DNA of 39,990 bases from Desulfovibrionaceae bacterium. Its GTDB lineage: Bacteria > Desulfobacterota > Desulfovibrionia > Desulfovibrionales > Desulfovibrionaceae. The stretch spans positions 1 through 39,990 of the forward strand of contig JAFGBU010000004.1 of NCBI GenBank assembly GCA_016932995.1, in the 5' to 3' direction. Under the pieces are notes generated by a model that saw only the letters and a program-made list of their open reading frames with translations, ran no database searches and was not told the DNA's origin. Positions 13,395-21,971 of this stretch are shown one piece after another. Within the stretch, counting starts at the first letter, position 1; each line of letters starts with the position of its first letter. The position numbers and the translations under genes are program-made.

Positions 13395-13931
13395 ATGTCT
13401 AGAATAGGTAAGACCCCCATAGAGATACCTTCAGGAGTGGAGGTCCTGGTCGGGCAGGACTCGATACAGGTCAAGGGGCCCAAGGGCGCCCTGTCCACGC
13501 CCGTCCATCCCCTGTTGAGCTACTCCGTGGAGCCCGGCAGGGTGGTGATCGGCCGCCTGGACGACAGCCGTACGGCGTGCAGCCAGCACGGCCTGCGCCG
13601 GACCCTGTTGGCCAACTGCGTCACCGGCGTGACCAGCGGCTTCCGCAAGGTCCTGGAGGTCGTCGGCGTGGGCTACAAGGTCGCTGTGCAGGGCCGCAAG
13701 GCGCTGCTCAGCGTGGGCTATTCCCACCCCGTGGAGTACGAGCTCCCGGCCGGGGTGGAGGCCGTGGCCGAAGGCAGCAAGCTGACCGTCTCGGGCATGG
13801 ACAAGCAGCTCGTGGGCGAGGTCGCGGCCCAGATCCGCCGCGTCCGTCCGCCCGAGCCTTACAAGGGCAAGGGCATCAAGTACGTTGACGAGCATATCCG
13901 GCGCAAGGCGGGCAAGTCGGGCGCCAAATAG
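13395..13931 (+). CDS. rplF: 50S ribosomal protein L6
   Basis: L6 sits near the sarcin-ricin loop and the factor-binding site. The 178-residue product has the two tandem alpha/beta repeats of the family and the C-terminal signature PEPYKGKGIKY. The N-terminus SRIGKTPIEIP is typical. It follows rpsH after 12 bases. Confidence 0.98.
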   Translation: MSRIGKTPIEIPSGVEVLVGQDSIQVKGPKGALSTPVHPLLSYSVEPGRVVIGRLDDSRTACSQHGLRRTLLANCVTGVTSGFRKVLEVVGVGYKVAVQGRKALLSVGYSHPVEYELPAGVEAVAEGSKLTVSGMDKQLVGEVAAQIRRVRPPEPYKGKGIKYVDEHIRRKAGKSGAK

Positions 13932-13943
13932 CAGGACAAGACA

Positions 13944-14303
13944 ATGAAGCTGAGCAAGGAACAGGCCAGAAAGCGCAGGACCGTGCGCATCCGCAAGAAG
14001 ATATCCGGCACCGGCCTCAGGCCCAGGCTGGTGGTCTTCCGGTCCAACAAGCACATCTACGCCCAGATCGTGGACGACGTCTCGGGCGTGACCCTGGTGA
14101 GCTCGTCCACCCTTGCCCTGGCCAAGGGCGGCAAGGCCGCGCACGCCAACAAGGAAGGCGCGGCCGAGGTGGGCAAGGACGTGGCCGCCAAGGCCGCGGC
14201 CAAGGACATCGCCCAGGTGGTCTTTGACCGCGGCGGGTACATCTATCACGGAAGGGTCAAGGCCCTGGCCGAAGGCGCCCGCGAGGGCGGCCTCAAATTT
14301 TAA
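13944..14303 (+). CDS. rplR: 50S ribosomal protein L18
   Basis: L18 binds 5S rRNA and anchors it in the central protuberance. The 119-residue product has a basic N-terminus, the conserved [14 protein letters not shown]-like strand (here [16 protein letters not shown]) and the closing [25 protein letters not shown] segment diagnostic of L18. Confidence 0.98.
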   Translation: MKLSKEQARKRRTVRIRKKISGTGLRPRLVVFRSNKHIYAQIVDDVSGVTLVSSSTLALAKGGKAAHANKEGAAEVGKDVAAKAAAKDIAQVVFDRGGYIYHGRVKALAEGAREGGLKF

Positions 14304-14312
14304 GGACAAATC

Positions 14313-14810
14313 ATGGCGATGGAACACAACGATTCCGGGTTGATCGAAAAGATCGTCTATCTCAACCGCGTGGCCAAGGTGGTCAAGGGCGGCCGGCGGT
14401 TCAGCTTCAGCTGTCTGGTGGTGGTCGGCGACGGCCAGGGCAAGGTCGGATACGGCCTGGGCAAGGCCAATGAGGTCCCGGAGGCGATCCGCAAGGCCTC
14501 GGACCGGGCCAAGAAGGCCATGATCGAGGTGCCCATCCTCGACGGGACCCTGCCCTACGAGGTCCTGGGCCGCTACGGCGCGGGCCGGGTCATGCTCAAG
14601 CCGGCCAGCCGGGGGACCGGAATCATCGCCGGCGGCCCGGTGCGCGCGGTCATGGAGGCCCTGGGGGTCAACGACATCCTGACCAAGGCCATCGGCACCA
14701 CCAACCCGCACAACGTGCTCAGGGCGGCCATGACCGGCCTGGCCTCGCTGCGCAGCGCGGAAGAGGTCTCCAAGGTCCGCGGCAGGCAGTTGAGCACCCC
14801 GAGAAAGTAG
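14313..14810 (+). CDS. rpsE: 30S ribosomal protein S5
   Basis: S5 lies at the mRNA entry tunnel and affects decoding accuracy. The 165-residue product has the double-stranded-RNA-binding-like N-terminal domain with [20 protein letters not shown] and the C-terminal domain with [19 protein letters not shown]. The length is normal. Confidence 0.98.
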   Translation: MAMEHNDSGLIEKIVYLNRVAKVVKGGRRFSFSCLVVVGDGQGKVGYGLGKANEVPEAIRKASDRAKKAMIEVPILDGTLPYEVLGRYGAGRVMLKPASRGTGIIAGGPVRAVMEALGVNDILTKAIGTTNPHNVLRAAMTGLASLRSAEEVSKVRGRQLSTPRK

Positions 14811-14835
14811 CGACATTCAATCAGGTGAGGAAGCC

Positions 14836-15009
14836 GTGTTCAAGATAAGACTCGTCAAGAGCATGATCGGGTGCACCCCCAAGCAGCGCGACACGCTCAA
14901 GGCCTTGGGCCTGCGCAGGATCCGCCAGGAAAAGAGCTTTGAGGAGCGCCCCTCGGTGCAGGGCATGATCGAGAAAGTAAAGCACCTGGTGGAGGTGACC
15001 AAGTCATGA
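14836..15009 (+). CDS. rpmD: 50S ribosomal protein L30
   Basis: L30 is a small non-essential large-subunit protein. The 57-residue product reads VFKIRLVKSMIGCTPKQRDT from a GTG start, followed by the LKALGLRRI segment typical of L30. GAGGAAG precedes the GTG. Its TGA overlaps the rplO ATG by 4 bases, so the two are probably coupled. Confidence 0.96.
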   Translation: MFKIRLVKSMIGCTPKQRDTLKALGLRRIRQEKSFEERPSVQGMIEKVKHLVEVTKS

Positions 15010-15452
15010 GGCTTCACGAACTCTACCCCTTTCCCGAGGAGCGCAAGGCCAGAAAGCGCCTCGGCCGCGGCCGCGGCACCGGCCAGGGCGGCACGGCCGG
15101 CAAGGGCCACAAGGGCCAGAACAGCCGCGCCGGCGGCGGCACCCCGGCCTGGTTCGAAGGCGGACAGATGCCCCTGGCCAGGCGGCTGCCCAAGCGCGGC
15201 TTCAAGAACCGCTTCCGCGAGGAGTACTCGCCCCTGAACCTGGGCCGGCTGCTCGAGGCCTTTGAGGGCAAGTCCGAGATATCCCTCGAGGACATCTACT
15301 CCCGCGGCCTGTGCAAGGCCGGGACCCCGGTCAAGATCCTCGGCCGCGGAGAGGTCTCCTCGGCCGTGACCGTGGAGGCGCACCGCTTCAGCGCCGCGGC
15401 CGCGGACAAGATCCGCAAGGCCGGGGGCGTTCCCAAGCCCCTGGAAGGTTAG
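15006..15452 (+). CDS. rplO: 50S ribosomal protein L15
   Basis: L15 is a late-assembly protein of the large subunit that interacts with many rRNA helices. The 148-residue product begins MRLHELYPFP, has the strongly basic and glycine-rich N-terminal tail (GRGRGTGQGGTAGKGHKGQ) and the C-terminal globular domain with AHRFSAAAADKIRKAGG. It is directly followed by secY. Confidence 0.98.
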   Translation: MRLHELYPFPEERKARKRLGRGRGTGQGGTAGKGHKGQNSRAGGGTPAWFEGGQMPLARRLPKRGFKNRFREEYSPLNLGRLLEAFEGKSEISLEDIYSRGLCKAGTPVKILGRGEVSSAVTVEAHRFSAAAADKIRKAGGVPKPLEG

Positions 15453-15455
15453 GCA

Positions 15456-16775
15456 GTGGCCCTTTCCGGAGTCGAGAACCTGGCGCGGCTGCCCGAGCTG
15501 AAGAAAAGGCTTTTCTGGACCTTTATTCTGCTCGCGGTCTACCGCATCGGCATCCACATCCCGGTGCCCGGGGTGGACGCCGCGGCCCTGGCCGACTTCT
15601 TCGCCAGCATGCAGAACAACACCCTGTTCGGGCTGTTCGACATGTTCTCGGGCGGCGGCCTGAAGAGCCTGTCCATCTTGGCCCTGGGCATCATGCCCTA
15701 CATCTCGGCCTCGATCATCCTCCAGCTGCTCACCGTGGTCAGCCCGGAGCTCAAGCGGCTGTCCAAGGAAGAGGGCGCCGAGGGCCGCAAGAAGATCACC
15801 CAGTACACCCGCTACGGGACCGTGCTCATCACCCTGATCCAGGGCTTCGGCATCGCGGTCGGCCTGGAGCACATGAAGAGCCCGACCGGCGCGGCCGTGG
15901 TCCTGTCCGCGGGCTGGGCCTTCAGGTTCGTCACCGTGATCACCCTGACCACCGGGACCATCTTCCTGATGTGGCTGGGCGAGCAGATGACCGAGCGGGG
16001 CATCGGCAACGGCATCTCGCTGATCATCTTCGCGGGCATCGTGGCCGGCCTGCCCGCCGGGGTCATAAACACGGTCAGGCTCATGACCTCGGGCGAGATG
16101 ACCCTGTTCATCCTGCTCTTGATCCTCGCGGTCATGATCGCTGTGCTGGCCTTCATCGTGTTCATGGAGCGCGGCCAGAGGCGGATACCCATCCACTACG
16201 CCAAGCGCCAGATGGGCAGGCGCATGTTCGGCGGTCAGACCACGCACCTGCCCCTGAGGGTCAACACGGCCGGGGTCATCCCGCCCATCTTCGCCTCCAG
16301 CCTGCTCCTGTTCCCGGCGACCCTGGCCAACTTCTCCAACGTGGACTGGCTGCAGAGGATATCCGGCTACCTGGACCCGGGGTCCATCGTCTACAACCTG
16401 CTCTACGTCGGGGTGATCGTGTTCTTCTGCTACTTCTACACGGCGATCATCTTCGACCCCAAGGGCATATCCGAGAACATCCAGAAGCAGGGCGGCTTCA
16501 TCCCCGGGATCCGGCCCGGGGCCAAGACCCGGGAGTACATCGACCGCGTGCTGACCCGGATAACCCTGTGGGGCTCCATGTACGTCTCGGCCATCTGCGT
16601 CTTGCCCATGTTCCTGATCCGGCAGTTCAACGTCCCGTTCTACTACGGCGGAACGGCCCTTTTGATCGTGGTCGGCGTGGCCATGGACTTCATGGGCCAG
16701 ATAGAGTCCTACCTCATCTCCCGCCAGTACGAAGGGCTCATGGGCAAGGCCGGGAAGCTGAAGGGCAGGCGGTAG
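15456..16775 (+). CDS. secY: Protein translocase subunit SecY
   Basis: SecY is the channel subunit of the Sec translocon in the inner membrane, working with SecE, SecG and SecA. The 439-residue protein has the normal length and about ten hydrophobic segments. It shows the conserved N-terminal LFWTFILLAVYRIGIHIPVPG region and the loop and helix VNTAGVIPPIFASSLLLFP. The start is GTG, 3 bases after the rplO stop. Position in the spc block is standard. Confidence 0.98.
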   Translation: MALSGVENLARLPELKKRLFWTFILLAVYRIGIHIPVPGVDAAALADFFASMQNNTLFGLFDMFSGGGLKSLSILALGIMPYISASIILQLLTVVSPELKRLSKEEGAEGRKKITQYTRYGTVLITLIQGFGIAVGLEHMKSPTGAAVVLSAGWAFRFVTVITLTTGTIFLMWLGEQMTERGIGNGISLIIFAGIVAGLPAGVINTVRLMTSGEMTLFILLLILAVMIAVLAFIVFMERGQRRIPIHYAKRQMGRRMFGGQTTHLPLRVNTAGVIPPIFASSLLLFPATLANFSNVDWLQRISGYLDPGSIVYNLLYVGVIVFFCYFYTAIIFDPKGISENIQKQGGFIPGIRPGAKTREYIDRVLTRITLWGSMYVSAICVLPMFLIRQFNVPFYYGGTALLIVVGVAMDFMGQIESYLISRQYEGLMGKAGKLKGRR

Positions 16776-17546
16776 GTGAAGAAGTTCAGGGGTATCTACC
16801 TCAAGAACGCCAGGGAAATCGGCCTGATGCGCGAGGCCAACAGGATAGTGTCCCGGATACTGGACGAACTGGGCGCGGCCGTGAGGCCGGGCGTTGAGAC
16901 CATGCTCTTTGAGGACCTGGCCAGAAGGATCTGCCGGCGGTTCGATGTCGCGCCGGCCTTTCTGGGCTACAACGGATTTCCGTTCGCCCTGTGCTGCTCG
17001 GTGAACGAGGAGGTGGTCCACGGCTTCCCGTCCCGGGAGCGGGTCCTTGTTGAGGGCGACATCGTCAGCTTTGACATGGGTGTGGTGTACAAGGGTTTTT
17101 TCGGCGACTCGGCCCGGACCTTCGGGGTCGGCCGGGTCTCGGAGACCGCCCAGCGGCTCATGGACGTGACCCGGGACGCGCTCATGAAGGGCATTGACCA
17201 GGCCCGGGCGGGCAATGACCTGTACGACATCTCCAGGGCCGTGCAGCAGACCGCGGAGGAGGCCGGGTTCGGGGTCGTGAGGCGCTTCGTGGGCCACGGC
17301 ATCGGGGCCCGGCTGCACGAGAAGCCCGAGGTGCCGAACTTCGTGCCCCGGGGGGCCAAGGCCGTTTTGCTGAAGGCGGGCATGACCCTGGCCATAGAGC
17401 CGATGATAACCGAGGGCGGGCATCAGGTGGAGGTGCTCGAGGACCAGTGGACCGCGGTGACCAAGGACCGCAAGCTCTCGGCCCATTTCGAGCACACCGT
17501 GGCCCTGACCGCGGACGGGCCGGAGATTCTGAGTCTGTCCGACTGA
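16776..17546 (+). CDS. map: Type I methionine aminopeptidase
   Basis: This enzyme removes the initiator methionine from nascent proteins in the cytoplasm. The 256-residue product has the metal ligands expected of the family: Asp in FDMG, Asp in GDSART, His in GHGIG, Glu in IEPM and Glu in FEHT. There is no N-terminal zinc extension. The GTG start follows the secY stop with no gap, which suggests coupled translation. No adk gene lies between secY and map, unlike the order in many Gram-positives. Confidence 0.97.
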   Translation: MKKFRGIYLKNAREIGLMREANRIVSRILDELGAAVRPGVETMLFEDLARRICRRFDVAPAFLGYNGFPFALCCSVNEEVVHGFPSRERVLVEGDIVSFDMGVVYKGFFGDSARTFGVGRVSETAQRLMDVTRDALMKGIDQARAGNDLYDISRAVQQTAEEAGFGVVRRFVGHGIGARLHEKPEVPNFVPRGAKAVLLKAGMTLAIEPMITEGGHQVEVLEDQWTAVTKDRKLSAHFEHTVALTADGPEILSLSD

Positions 17547-17566
17547 GGGGCGTTGGAATTTAAGGC

Positions 17567-17595
17567 TTGCCGTTTAGAGAGATGTGATATATATT
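17567..17595 (+). promoter_or_regulatory. Predicted promoter for the alpha block (rpmJ to rplQ)
   Basis: TTGCCG (17567-17572) and TATATT (17590-17595) are spaced by exactly 17 bases in an unusually AT-rich 105-base gap between map and rpmJ. The gap has no clear terminator, so this would add transcription to an otherwise continuous operon. It is a pattern match only. Confidence 0.55.
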
Positions 17596-17651
17596 ATTCC
17601 CTCGTTTTTTTCGGCAATCTGTAGGCAATCGAGAGTATTCTGGAGTCGGTC

Positions 17652-17765
17652 ATGAAGGTTAGGTCATCGGTCAAAAAGATGTGTTCCAAGTGCAAGATCA
17701 TCAGGCGCAAGGGCGTCTTGAGGGTCATTTGCGAGAACCCCAGGCACAAGCAGCGCCAAGGGTAG
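17652..17765 (+). CDS. rpmJ: 50S ribosomal protein L36, zinc type
   Basis: L36 is the smallest large-subunit protein. The 37-residue product begins [15 protein letters not shown] and carries the zinc motif CX2C-X12-C-X4-H (Cys 11, 14, 27 and His 32), so it is the zinc-containing form. It lies 18 bases before rpsM and is too short for many gene finders. It is the first gene after the internal promoter. Confidence 0.96.
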   Translation: MKVRSSVKKMCSKCKIIRRKGVLRVICENPRHKQRQG

Positions 17766-17783
17766 TCTTGAAAGGGGAATGAA

Positions 17784-18155
17784 GTGGCACGTATTGCTGG
17801 TGTTGATCTGCCCAAGAACAAGCGGCTGGACATAGCCCTGACCTATATCTACGGCATCGGCCGGACCACCGCGCTCAAGATCCTGGACAGCGTGGGCGTG
17901 GACTGGACCAAGAACTCCGACGATCTGACCGCCGACGACACCAACGTCATCCGCCGGGAGATCGAGCAGAATCACAAGGTGGAGGGCGACCTGCGCCGCG
18001 ACGTCACCCAGAACATCAAGCGGCTCATGGACATCGGCTGCTACCGGGGTCTGCGGCACCGCAAGGGCCTGCCCGTGCGCGGCCAGAGGACCCACACCAA
18101 CGCCCGCAGCCGCAAGGGCCCGCGGCGTTCGGTCATGGGCAAGAAGAAGAAATAG
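17784..18155 (+). CDS. rpsM: 30S ribosomal protein S13
   Basis: S13 lies in the 30S head and contacts P-site tRNA and the inter-subunit bridge. The 123-residue product has the opening ARIAGVDLP, the segment GIGRTTA and the C-terminal [20 protein letters not shown] region. The start is GTG with AAAGGGG upstream. Confidence 0.98.
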   Translation: MARIAGVDLPKNKRLDIALTYIYGIGRTTALKILDSVGVDWTKNSDDLTADDTNVIRREIEQNHKVEGDLRRDVTQNIKRLMDIGCYRGLRHRKGLPVRGQRTHTNARSRKGPRRSVMGKKKK

Positions 18156-18201
18156 CAAGCCGGGCCCTCGCCCGTAGAACAGCCAACCGGAGAACAAGGC
18201 C

Positions 18202-18588
18202 ATGGCCAGACCGCGTCGTTCAGGCAAGAAGAAAGAGAAGAAGGACATACCTGTCGGGCTCGTGCACATAAGGGCGAGCTTCAACAACACCATAATCACC
18301 TTCACGGACATGAAGGGCAACGTGGTCAGCCAGGCCAGCGCCGGGACCGCGTTCAAGGGTTCCAGGAAGAGCACCCCGTTCGCCGCCCAACTGGCTGCCG
18401 AGAGCGCGGCCCACAAGGCCCAGGAGCACGGCATGCGCAGCGTGGGCATCCTGGTCAAGGGTCCGGGCTCGGGCCGCGAGGCGGCCATGCGCGCGGTCGG
18501 GGCCGCGGGCATGAAGGTCAGTTTCATCAGGGACATCACCCCGATCCCCCACAACGGCTGCCGTCCGCCCAAGCGCCGCAGGGTTTAG
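18202..18588 (+). CDS. rpsK: 30S ribosomal protein S11
   Basis: S11 sits on the 30S platform near the mRNA exit path. The 128-residue product has a basic N-terminus, the family segment [19 protein letters not shown] and the C-terminal [18 protein letters not shown]. It follows rpsM after 46 bases in which I see no regulatory signal. Confidence 0.98.
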   Translation: MARPRRSGKKKEKKDIPVGLVHIRASFNNTIITFTDMKGNVVSQASAGTAFKGSRKSTPFAAQLAAESAAHKAQEHGMRSVGILVKGPGSGREAAMRAVGAAGMKVSFIRDITPIPHNGCRPPKRRRV

Positions 18589-18606
18589 TTATCAGGAGGA
18601 AGGACC

Positions 18607-19233
18607 TTGGCTAGATATACTGAGGCAAAATGCAAGCTCTGCCGTCGCGAGAGCCAGAAGCTTTTTCTCAAGGGAGACCGCTGCTACACCGACAAGTGCG
18701 CCTACGAGCGGCGTCCCTACGCCCCGGGCGGGACCGCCCGCATGCGCAGGAAGATGAGCGACTACGCCGTCCAGCTCCGCGAGAAGCAGAAGGTCCGCCG
18801 GACCTACGGCGTGCTTGAGGGCCAGTTCAGGAACTATTTCAAGCGCGCCGAGGCCCAGAAGGGCGTCACCGGCGCCAACCTGTTGATCATGCTGGAGCGC
18901 CGGCTGGACAACGTGGTCTACCGCCTGGGCTTCGCCAACTCCCGGGATCAGGCCCGCCAGCTCGTGCGCCACGGGATTTTCAAGCTCAACGGCCGCCGGG
19001 TGAACATCCCGTCCCTGCTGGTCAGGCCCGAGGACGTCATCGAGGTCCGCGAGCAGAGCCGCAAGGTGCCGGTGATCATGGAGGCCCAGGAGGTCATCGC
19101 GCGCCGTGGCTGTCCGGCCTGGCTGGAGCCGGACGGTCCGGCCTTCAAGGGCGTGGTCAAGTCCATGCCCTCCAGGGAGGACATCCAGCAGCAGATCAAC
19201 GAGCAGCTCATCGTCGAGCTGTACTCCAAATAA
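18607..19233 (+). CDS. rpsD: 30S ribosomal protein S4, zinc type
   Basis: S4 is a primary 16S rRNA binder and a fidelity protein; in E. coli it represses the alpha operon. The 208-residue product has four N-terminal cysteines (9, 12, 26, 31) that form the zinc-binding version, then the S4 RNA-binding domain around residues 95-155. The TTG start at 18607 is supported by AGGAGGA just upstream and by homologues starting MARY. Confidence 0.97.
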   Translation: MARYTEAKCKLCRRESQKLFLKGDRCYTDKCAYERRPYAPGGTARMRRKMSDYAVQLREKQKVRRTYGVLEGQFRNYFKRAEAQKGVTGANLLIMLERRLDNVVYRLGFANSRDQARQLVRHGIFKLNGRRVNIPSLLVRPEDVIEVREQSRKVPVIMEAQEVIARRGCPAWLEPDGPAFKGVVKSMPSREDIQQQINEQLIVELYSK

Positions 19234-19244
19234 TAGGTGGATCC

Positions 19245-20285
19245 ATGCTTATTCAAGACGGTGACAGGCTCATCAATACCAAGAACTGGTCCGAGCTCGT
19301 GAAGCCCGACCAGCTGGTGCGGGATCCGAAGTCCACGGATACCTACGGCAAGTTCGTTTGTGAGCCCTTGGAGCGCGGCTTCGCCACCACCATCGGCAAC
19401 GCCATGCGCAGGGTGCTGCTGTCCTCCTTGCAGGGGGCGGCCATCGTCGCCGTGAAGGTCGAGGGGGTCCAGCACGAGTTCACGACCATCCAGGGCGTGC
19501 TCGAGGACGTCACCGAAATGGTCCTGAACCTCAAGCAGGTCAGGCTGTCCATGACCTCCGAGGAGCCGCAGATGCTCGTTCTGGAGGCCAAGAAGCGGGG
19601 CGCGATCACGGCGTCCATGATCAAGGAGAACCAGAACGTCAGGATCCTGAACCCGGACCAGCACATCGCCACCCTGTCCGAGGACCGGACCCTGAGGATG
19701 GAGCTCGAGGTGCGCATGGGCAAGGGCTATGTCCCGGCCGAGATGCACGAGGGCCTTTCCGAGGACATCGGGCTCATCACCCTGGACTCGAGCTTCTCTC
19801 CGGTGCGCAAGGTCGCCTACAGCGTGGAGCAGGCCCGCGTCGGCCAGATGACCAACTACGACAAATTGATCCTCGAGGTCTGGACCGACGGGTCGATAAG
19901 CCCGGAGGACGCCAGCGCCTACAGCGCCAAGATACTCAAGGACCAGCTCTCGGTGTTCATCAACTTCGACGAGTTCTTTTCCGAGAAGAAGGAGTCCAGC
20001 GACAGCGGCATGGACGTCAATCCCAACCTGTTCAAGAGCATAGACGAGCTCGAGCTTTCGGTGCGCGCCACCAACTGTCTCAAGGCCGCCCAGATCCAGA
20101 TGGTCGGCGAGCTTGTCCAGCGCACCGAGCAGGCCATGCTCAAGACCAAGAATTTCGGCCGCAAGTCCTTGGACGAGATACGCCGGGTCCTGGACGCCAT
20201 GAATCTGAAGTTCGGCATGAGCATTGAGGATTTCGAGAGGAAGTTCAACGAATGGCGGAAGAGGAAAGACAACAATGAGGCATAG
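19245..20285 (+). CDS. rpoA: RNA polymerase subunit alpha
   Basis: The alpha subunit dimerises to scaffold RNA polymerase, and its C-terminal domain binds UP elements and activators. The 346-residue protein has the dimerisation domain with [19 protein letters not shown] and the C-terminal domain with [16 protein letters not shown] and [10 protein letters not shown]. The last 11 bases overlap the start of rplQ, which suggests translational coupling. Confidence 0.98.
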   Translation: MLIQDGDRLINTKNWSELVKPDQLVRDPKSTDTYGKFVCEPLERGFATTIGNAMRRVLLSSLQGAAIVAVKVEGVQHEFTTIQGVLEDVTEMVLNLKQVRLSMTSEEPQMLVLEAKKRGAITASMIKENQNVRILNPDQHIATLSEDRTLRMELEVRMGKGYVPAEMHEGLSEDIGLITLDSSFSPVRKVAYSVEQARVGQMTNYDKLILEVWTDGSISPEDASAYSAKILKDQLSVFINFDEFFSEKKESSDSGMDVNPNLFKSIDELELSVRATNCLKAAQIQMVGELVQRTEQAMLKTKNFGRKSLDEIRRVLDAMNLKFGMSIEDFERKFNEWRKRKDNNEA

Positions 20286-20865
20286 AAAGGCTGGCAGGAA
20301 GCTCAACAGGTCGGATTCGCACCGCAGGGCCCTGTTCAAGAACATGGCCCGGGCACTGCTGACGTACGAACGCATCCGCACCACCGAGGCCAAGGCCAAG
20401 GAGCTGCGCAGGGTGGTGGACAAGCTCATAACATTGGCCCTGGGCAACGACCTCCACGCCCGCCGTCTGGCCTACAAGACCCTTGGCAACCATCATCTCG
20501 TCCAGCGGCTCTTTGAAGACATCGGCCCCCGGTACAGCGCCGGAGGCGGCGGATACACCCGCATCATCAAGCTGGCTCAGCCCCGCAAGGGCGACAACGC
20601 CCCGTTGGTGATCATCGAGCTGACCAAGGCCGCGGCCCTGAAAGAGAAGTCCGAGGCCAAGGCGGCCAAGCCCGCAGCCGAGGCCGGGTCCACGGAGTCC
20701 GAGGAGGCCAAGCCGGCCAAGAAGCCCGCGGCCAAGAAGCCTGCGGCCAAGAAGGCCGCCAAGTCCGAGGCCGAGAAGCCGGCCAAGAAGCCCGCGGCCA
20801 AGAAGGCCGCCAAGTCCGAGGCCAAAAAGGCCAAGGAAGAGCCGCCCGCGGCCGCGGCCGAGTAG
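20275..20865 (+). CDS. rplQ: 50S ribosomal protein L17 with long Lys/Ala/Pro tail
   Basis: L17 is a large-subunit protein near the exit tunnel. The first 120 or so of 196 residues are a standard L17 ([32 protein letters not shown]). The remaining 75 or so form a low-complexity tail of AKK, PAAKK and KSEA repeats with interspersed Glu, resembling bacterial histone H1-like tails. Usual bacterial L17 proteins are about 115-130 residues. The ATG at 20275 overlaps rpoA and has GAGGAAAG upstream. A terminator follows 9 bases after the stop. Confidence 0.96.
   Translation: MRHRKAGRKLNRSDSHRRALFKNMARALLTYERIRTTEAKAKELRRVVDKLITLALGNDLHARRLAYKTLGNHHLVQRLFEDIGPRYSAGGGGYTRIIKLAQPRKGDNAPLVIIELTKAAALKEKSEAKAAKPAAEAGSTESEEAKPAKKPAAKKPAAKKAAKSEAEKPAKKPAAKKAAKSEAKKAKEEPPAAAAE
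20710..20805 (+). repeat. Imperfect direct repeats within the rplQ tail
   Basis: A 30-base unit coding for [10 protein letters not shown] occurs at 20710-20739 and again at 20776-20805, and a second unit coding for [10 protein letters not shown] recurs at a 51-base distance. The repeats encode the lysine-alanine tail of L17 and could change length by slippage or recombination. Confidence 0.85.
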
Positions 20866-20874
20866 CGAGATATG

Positions 20875-20904
20875 GGGCAGGGCCTTTGGCCCTGCCCTTT
20901 TTTT
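20875..20904 (+). terminator. Intrinsic terminator of the ribosomal superoperon
   Basis: A perfect 10-bp stem (GGGCAGGGCC/GGCCCTGCCC) with loop TTT is followed by seven T. It lies 9 bases after the rplQ stop and is the clearest intrinsic terminator in the window. Confidence 0.95.
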
Positions 20905-20945
20905 GTCCGGAGGCATCGTTTTTTTCTATTTCAAGGATATGGAAA

Positions 20946-21845
20946 ATGGATTTCAGAAAGCTTGAGGCGTTTTGCAAGGTCTATGAGCTGCGCAGCTTTT
21001 CAAGGGCCGGCCAGGAGCTCTTCCTGTCCCAGCCGACCATCAGCGCGCACGTGGCCGATCTGGAGGCCGAGCTCGGGACCCGGCTCTTCGACCGCCTGGG
21101 CAGGTCCATACTGCCCACCCAGGCCGGGGACGTCCTGTACACCTCCTCCCAGGACGTGTTTCTGGACCTGGAGCGGGCAGTGTCCGAGATACACCTTTTG
21201 CGGGACGAGGTGGTCGGCGAGCTGGCCGTGGGCGGCAGCACCATCCCCTCGCACTACATTTTGCCCGAGCTCATGGCCTCGTTCATGGACAAGTATCCCG
21301 AGGTCAGCGTGCGCCTGACGGTCGGGGACACCGAGGCGGTGCAGGAGGCCGTGCTCGGCGGCAGGCTGGTCTTCGGCGTCATCGGCGGCCGGCCCGAGGC
21401 CGCGGGCCTGAACCTGGTCAGGTTCATGGACGACGACCTCGTGGCCATCGCGCCTCCGGGCCGCTTCAAAAAGGCCCGGCCGGCCGGCCTGAGGGACCTG
21501 GCGGACCAGCCCTGGGTCATGCGCGAGCGCGGCTCTGGCACGCGCATGGCCCTGGAGCAGGCCTTCAAGTCCGAGGGGCTGCAGCTTGCCCGGCTCCGGG
21601 TCCGGGCCTGGGTCGCGAGCACGGCCGCGGTCCTGGAGTGCGTGAGGGTCGGCCTGGGGGTCAGCGTGACCTCCAGGCTCGCGGCGGCCGGGCCCGCGGG
21701 CCGGGGCGAGGTGGAGATACTCGAGGGCCTGGAGCTCCCGGTCAGGCGCTCCTTCTTCCTGCTCTACCGCCAGGGCAGGACCCTGTCCCCGGCGGGCGAG
21801 GCCTTTCTCAGGCATCTGGAGTCCTCCAGGCCCGCGCAGGGCTAG
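20946..21845 (+). CDS. LysR-family transcriptional regulator
   Basis: The 299-residue protein has the N-terminal LysR helix-turn-helix (about residues 1-60, with SFSRAGQELFLSQPTISAHVADLEAELG) and a periplasmic-binding-like effector domain (about 90-290). The ATG at 20946 is chosen because the family starts here and AAGGA lies upstream. It follows the ribosomal terminator closely and precedes pyk on the same strand. The effector is unknown. The sequence recalls the CysB/CysL branch and a LysR group linked to selenium metabolism in deltaproteobacteria, but that is from memory and unproven. Control of pyk is possible but not shown. Confidence 0.93.
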   Translation: MDFRKLEAFCKVYELRSFSRAGQELFLSQPTISAHVADLEAELGTRLFDRLGRSILPTQAGDVLYTSSQDVFLDLERAVSEIHLLRDEVVGELAVGGSTIPSHYILPELMASFMDKYPEVSVRLTVGDTEAVQEAVLGGRLVFGVIGGRPEAAGLNLVRFMDDDLVAIAPPGRFKKARPAGLRDLADQPWVMRERGSGTRMALEQAFKSEGLQLARLRVRAWVASTAAVLECVRVGLGVSVTSRLAAAGPAGRGEVEILEGLELPVRRSFFLLYRQGRTLSPAGEAFLRHLESSRPAQG

Positions 21846-21895
21846 GCCCGGGCCGTCCCGGCGGCGCTGTCCGCTTCTTCTTGGCCTTTTCGGCG

Positions 21896-21924
21896 TTGCC
21901 GGGGCCTGCGCTTTGCCGTATCCT
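21896..21924 (+). promoter_or_regulatory. Possible promoter for pyk
   Basis: TTGCCG (21896-21901) and TATCCT (21919-21924) lie 17 bases apart in the 126-base gap before pyk. Each matches consensus at four of six positions. The pair is weak but is the best in the gap. Confidence 0.35.
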
Positions 21925-21971
21925 CAAGCCGAGACGGATTTTTTTTCGACCCCAACAGGAGGGCTTGGGCC

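Noticed and set aside
14817-17495. An 892-codon minus-strand open frame opposite rpmD to map
   Set aside because: Same reason: a shadow of rplO, secY and map with a biased Gly/His/Leu composition and no ribosome binding site.
20224-20274. A 17-codon upstream extension of rplQ
   Set aside because: It overlaps rpoA, lacks a ribosome binding site, and all L17 homologues start at MRHR.
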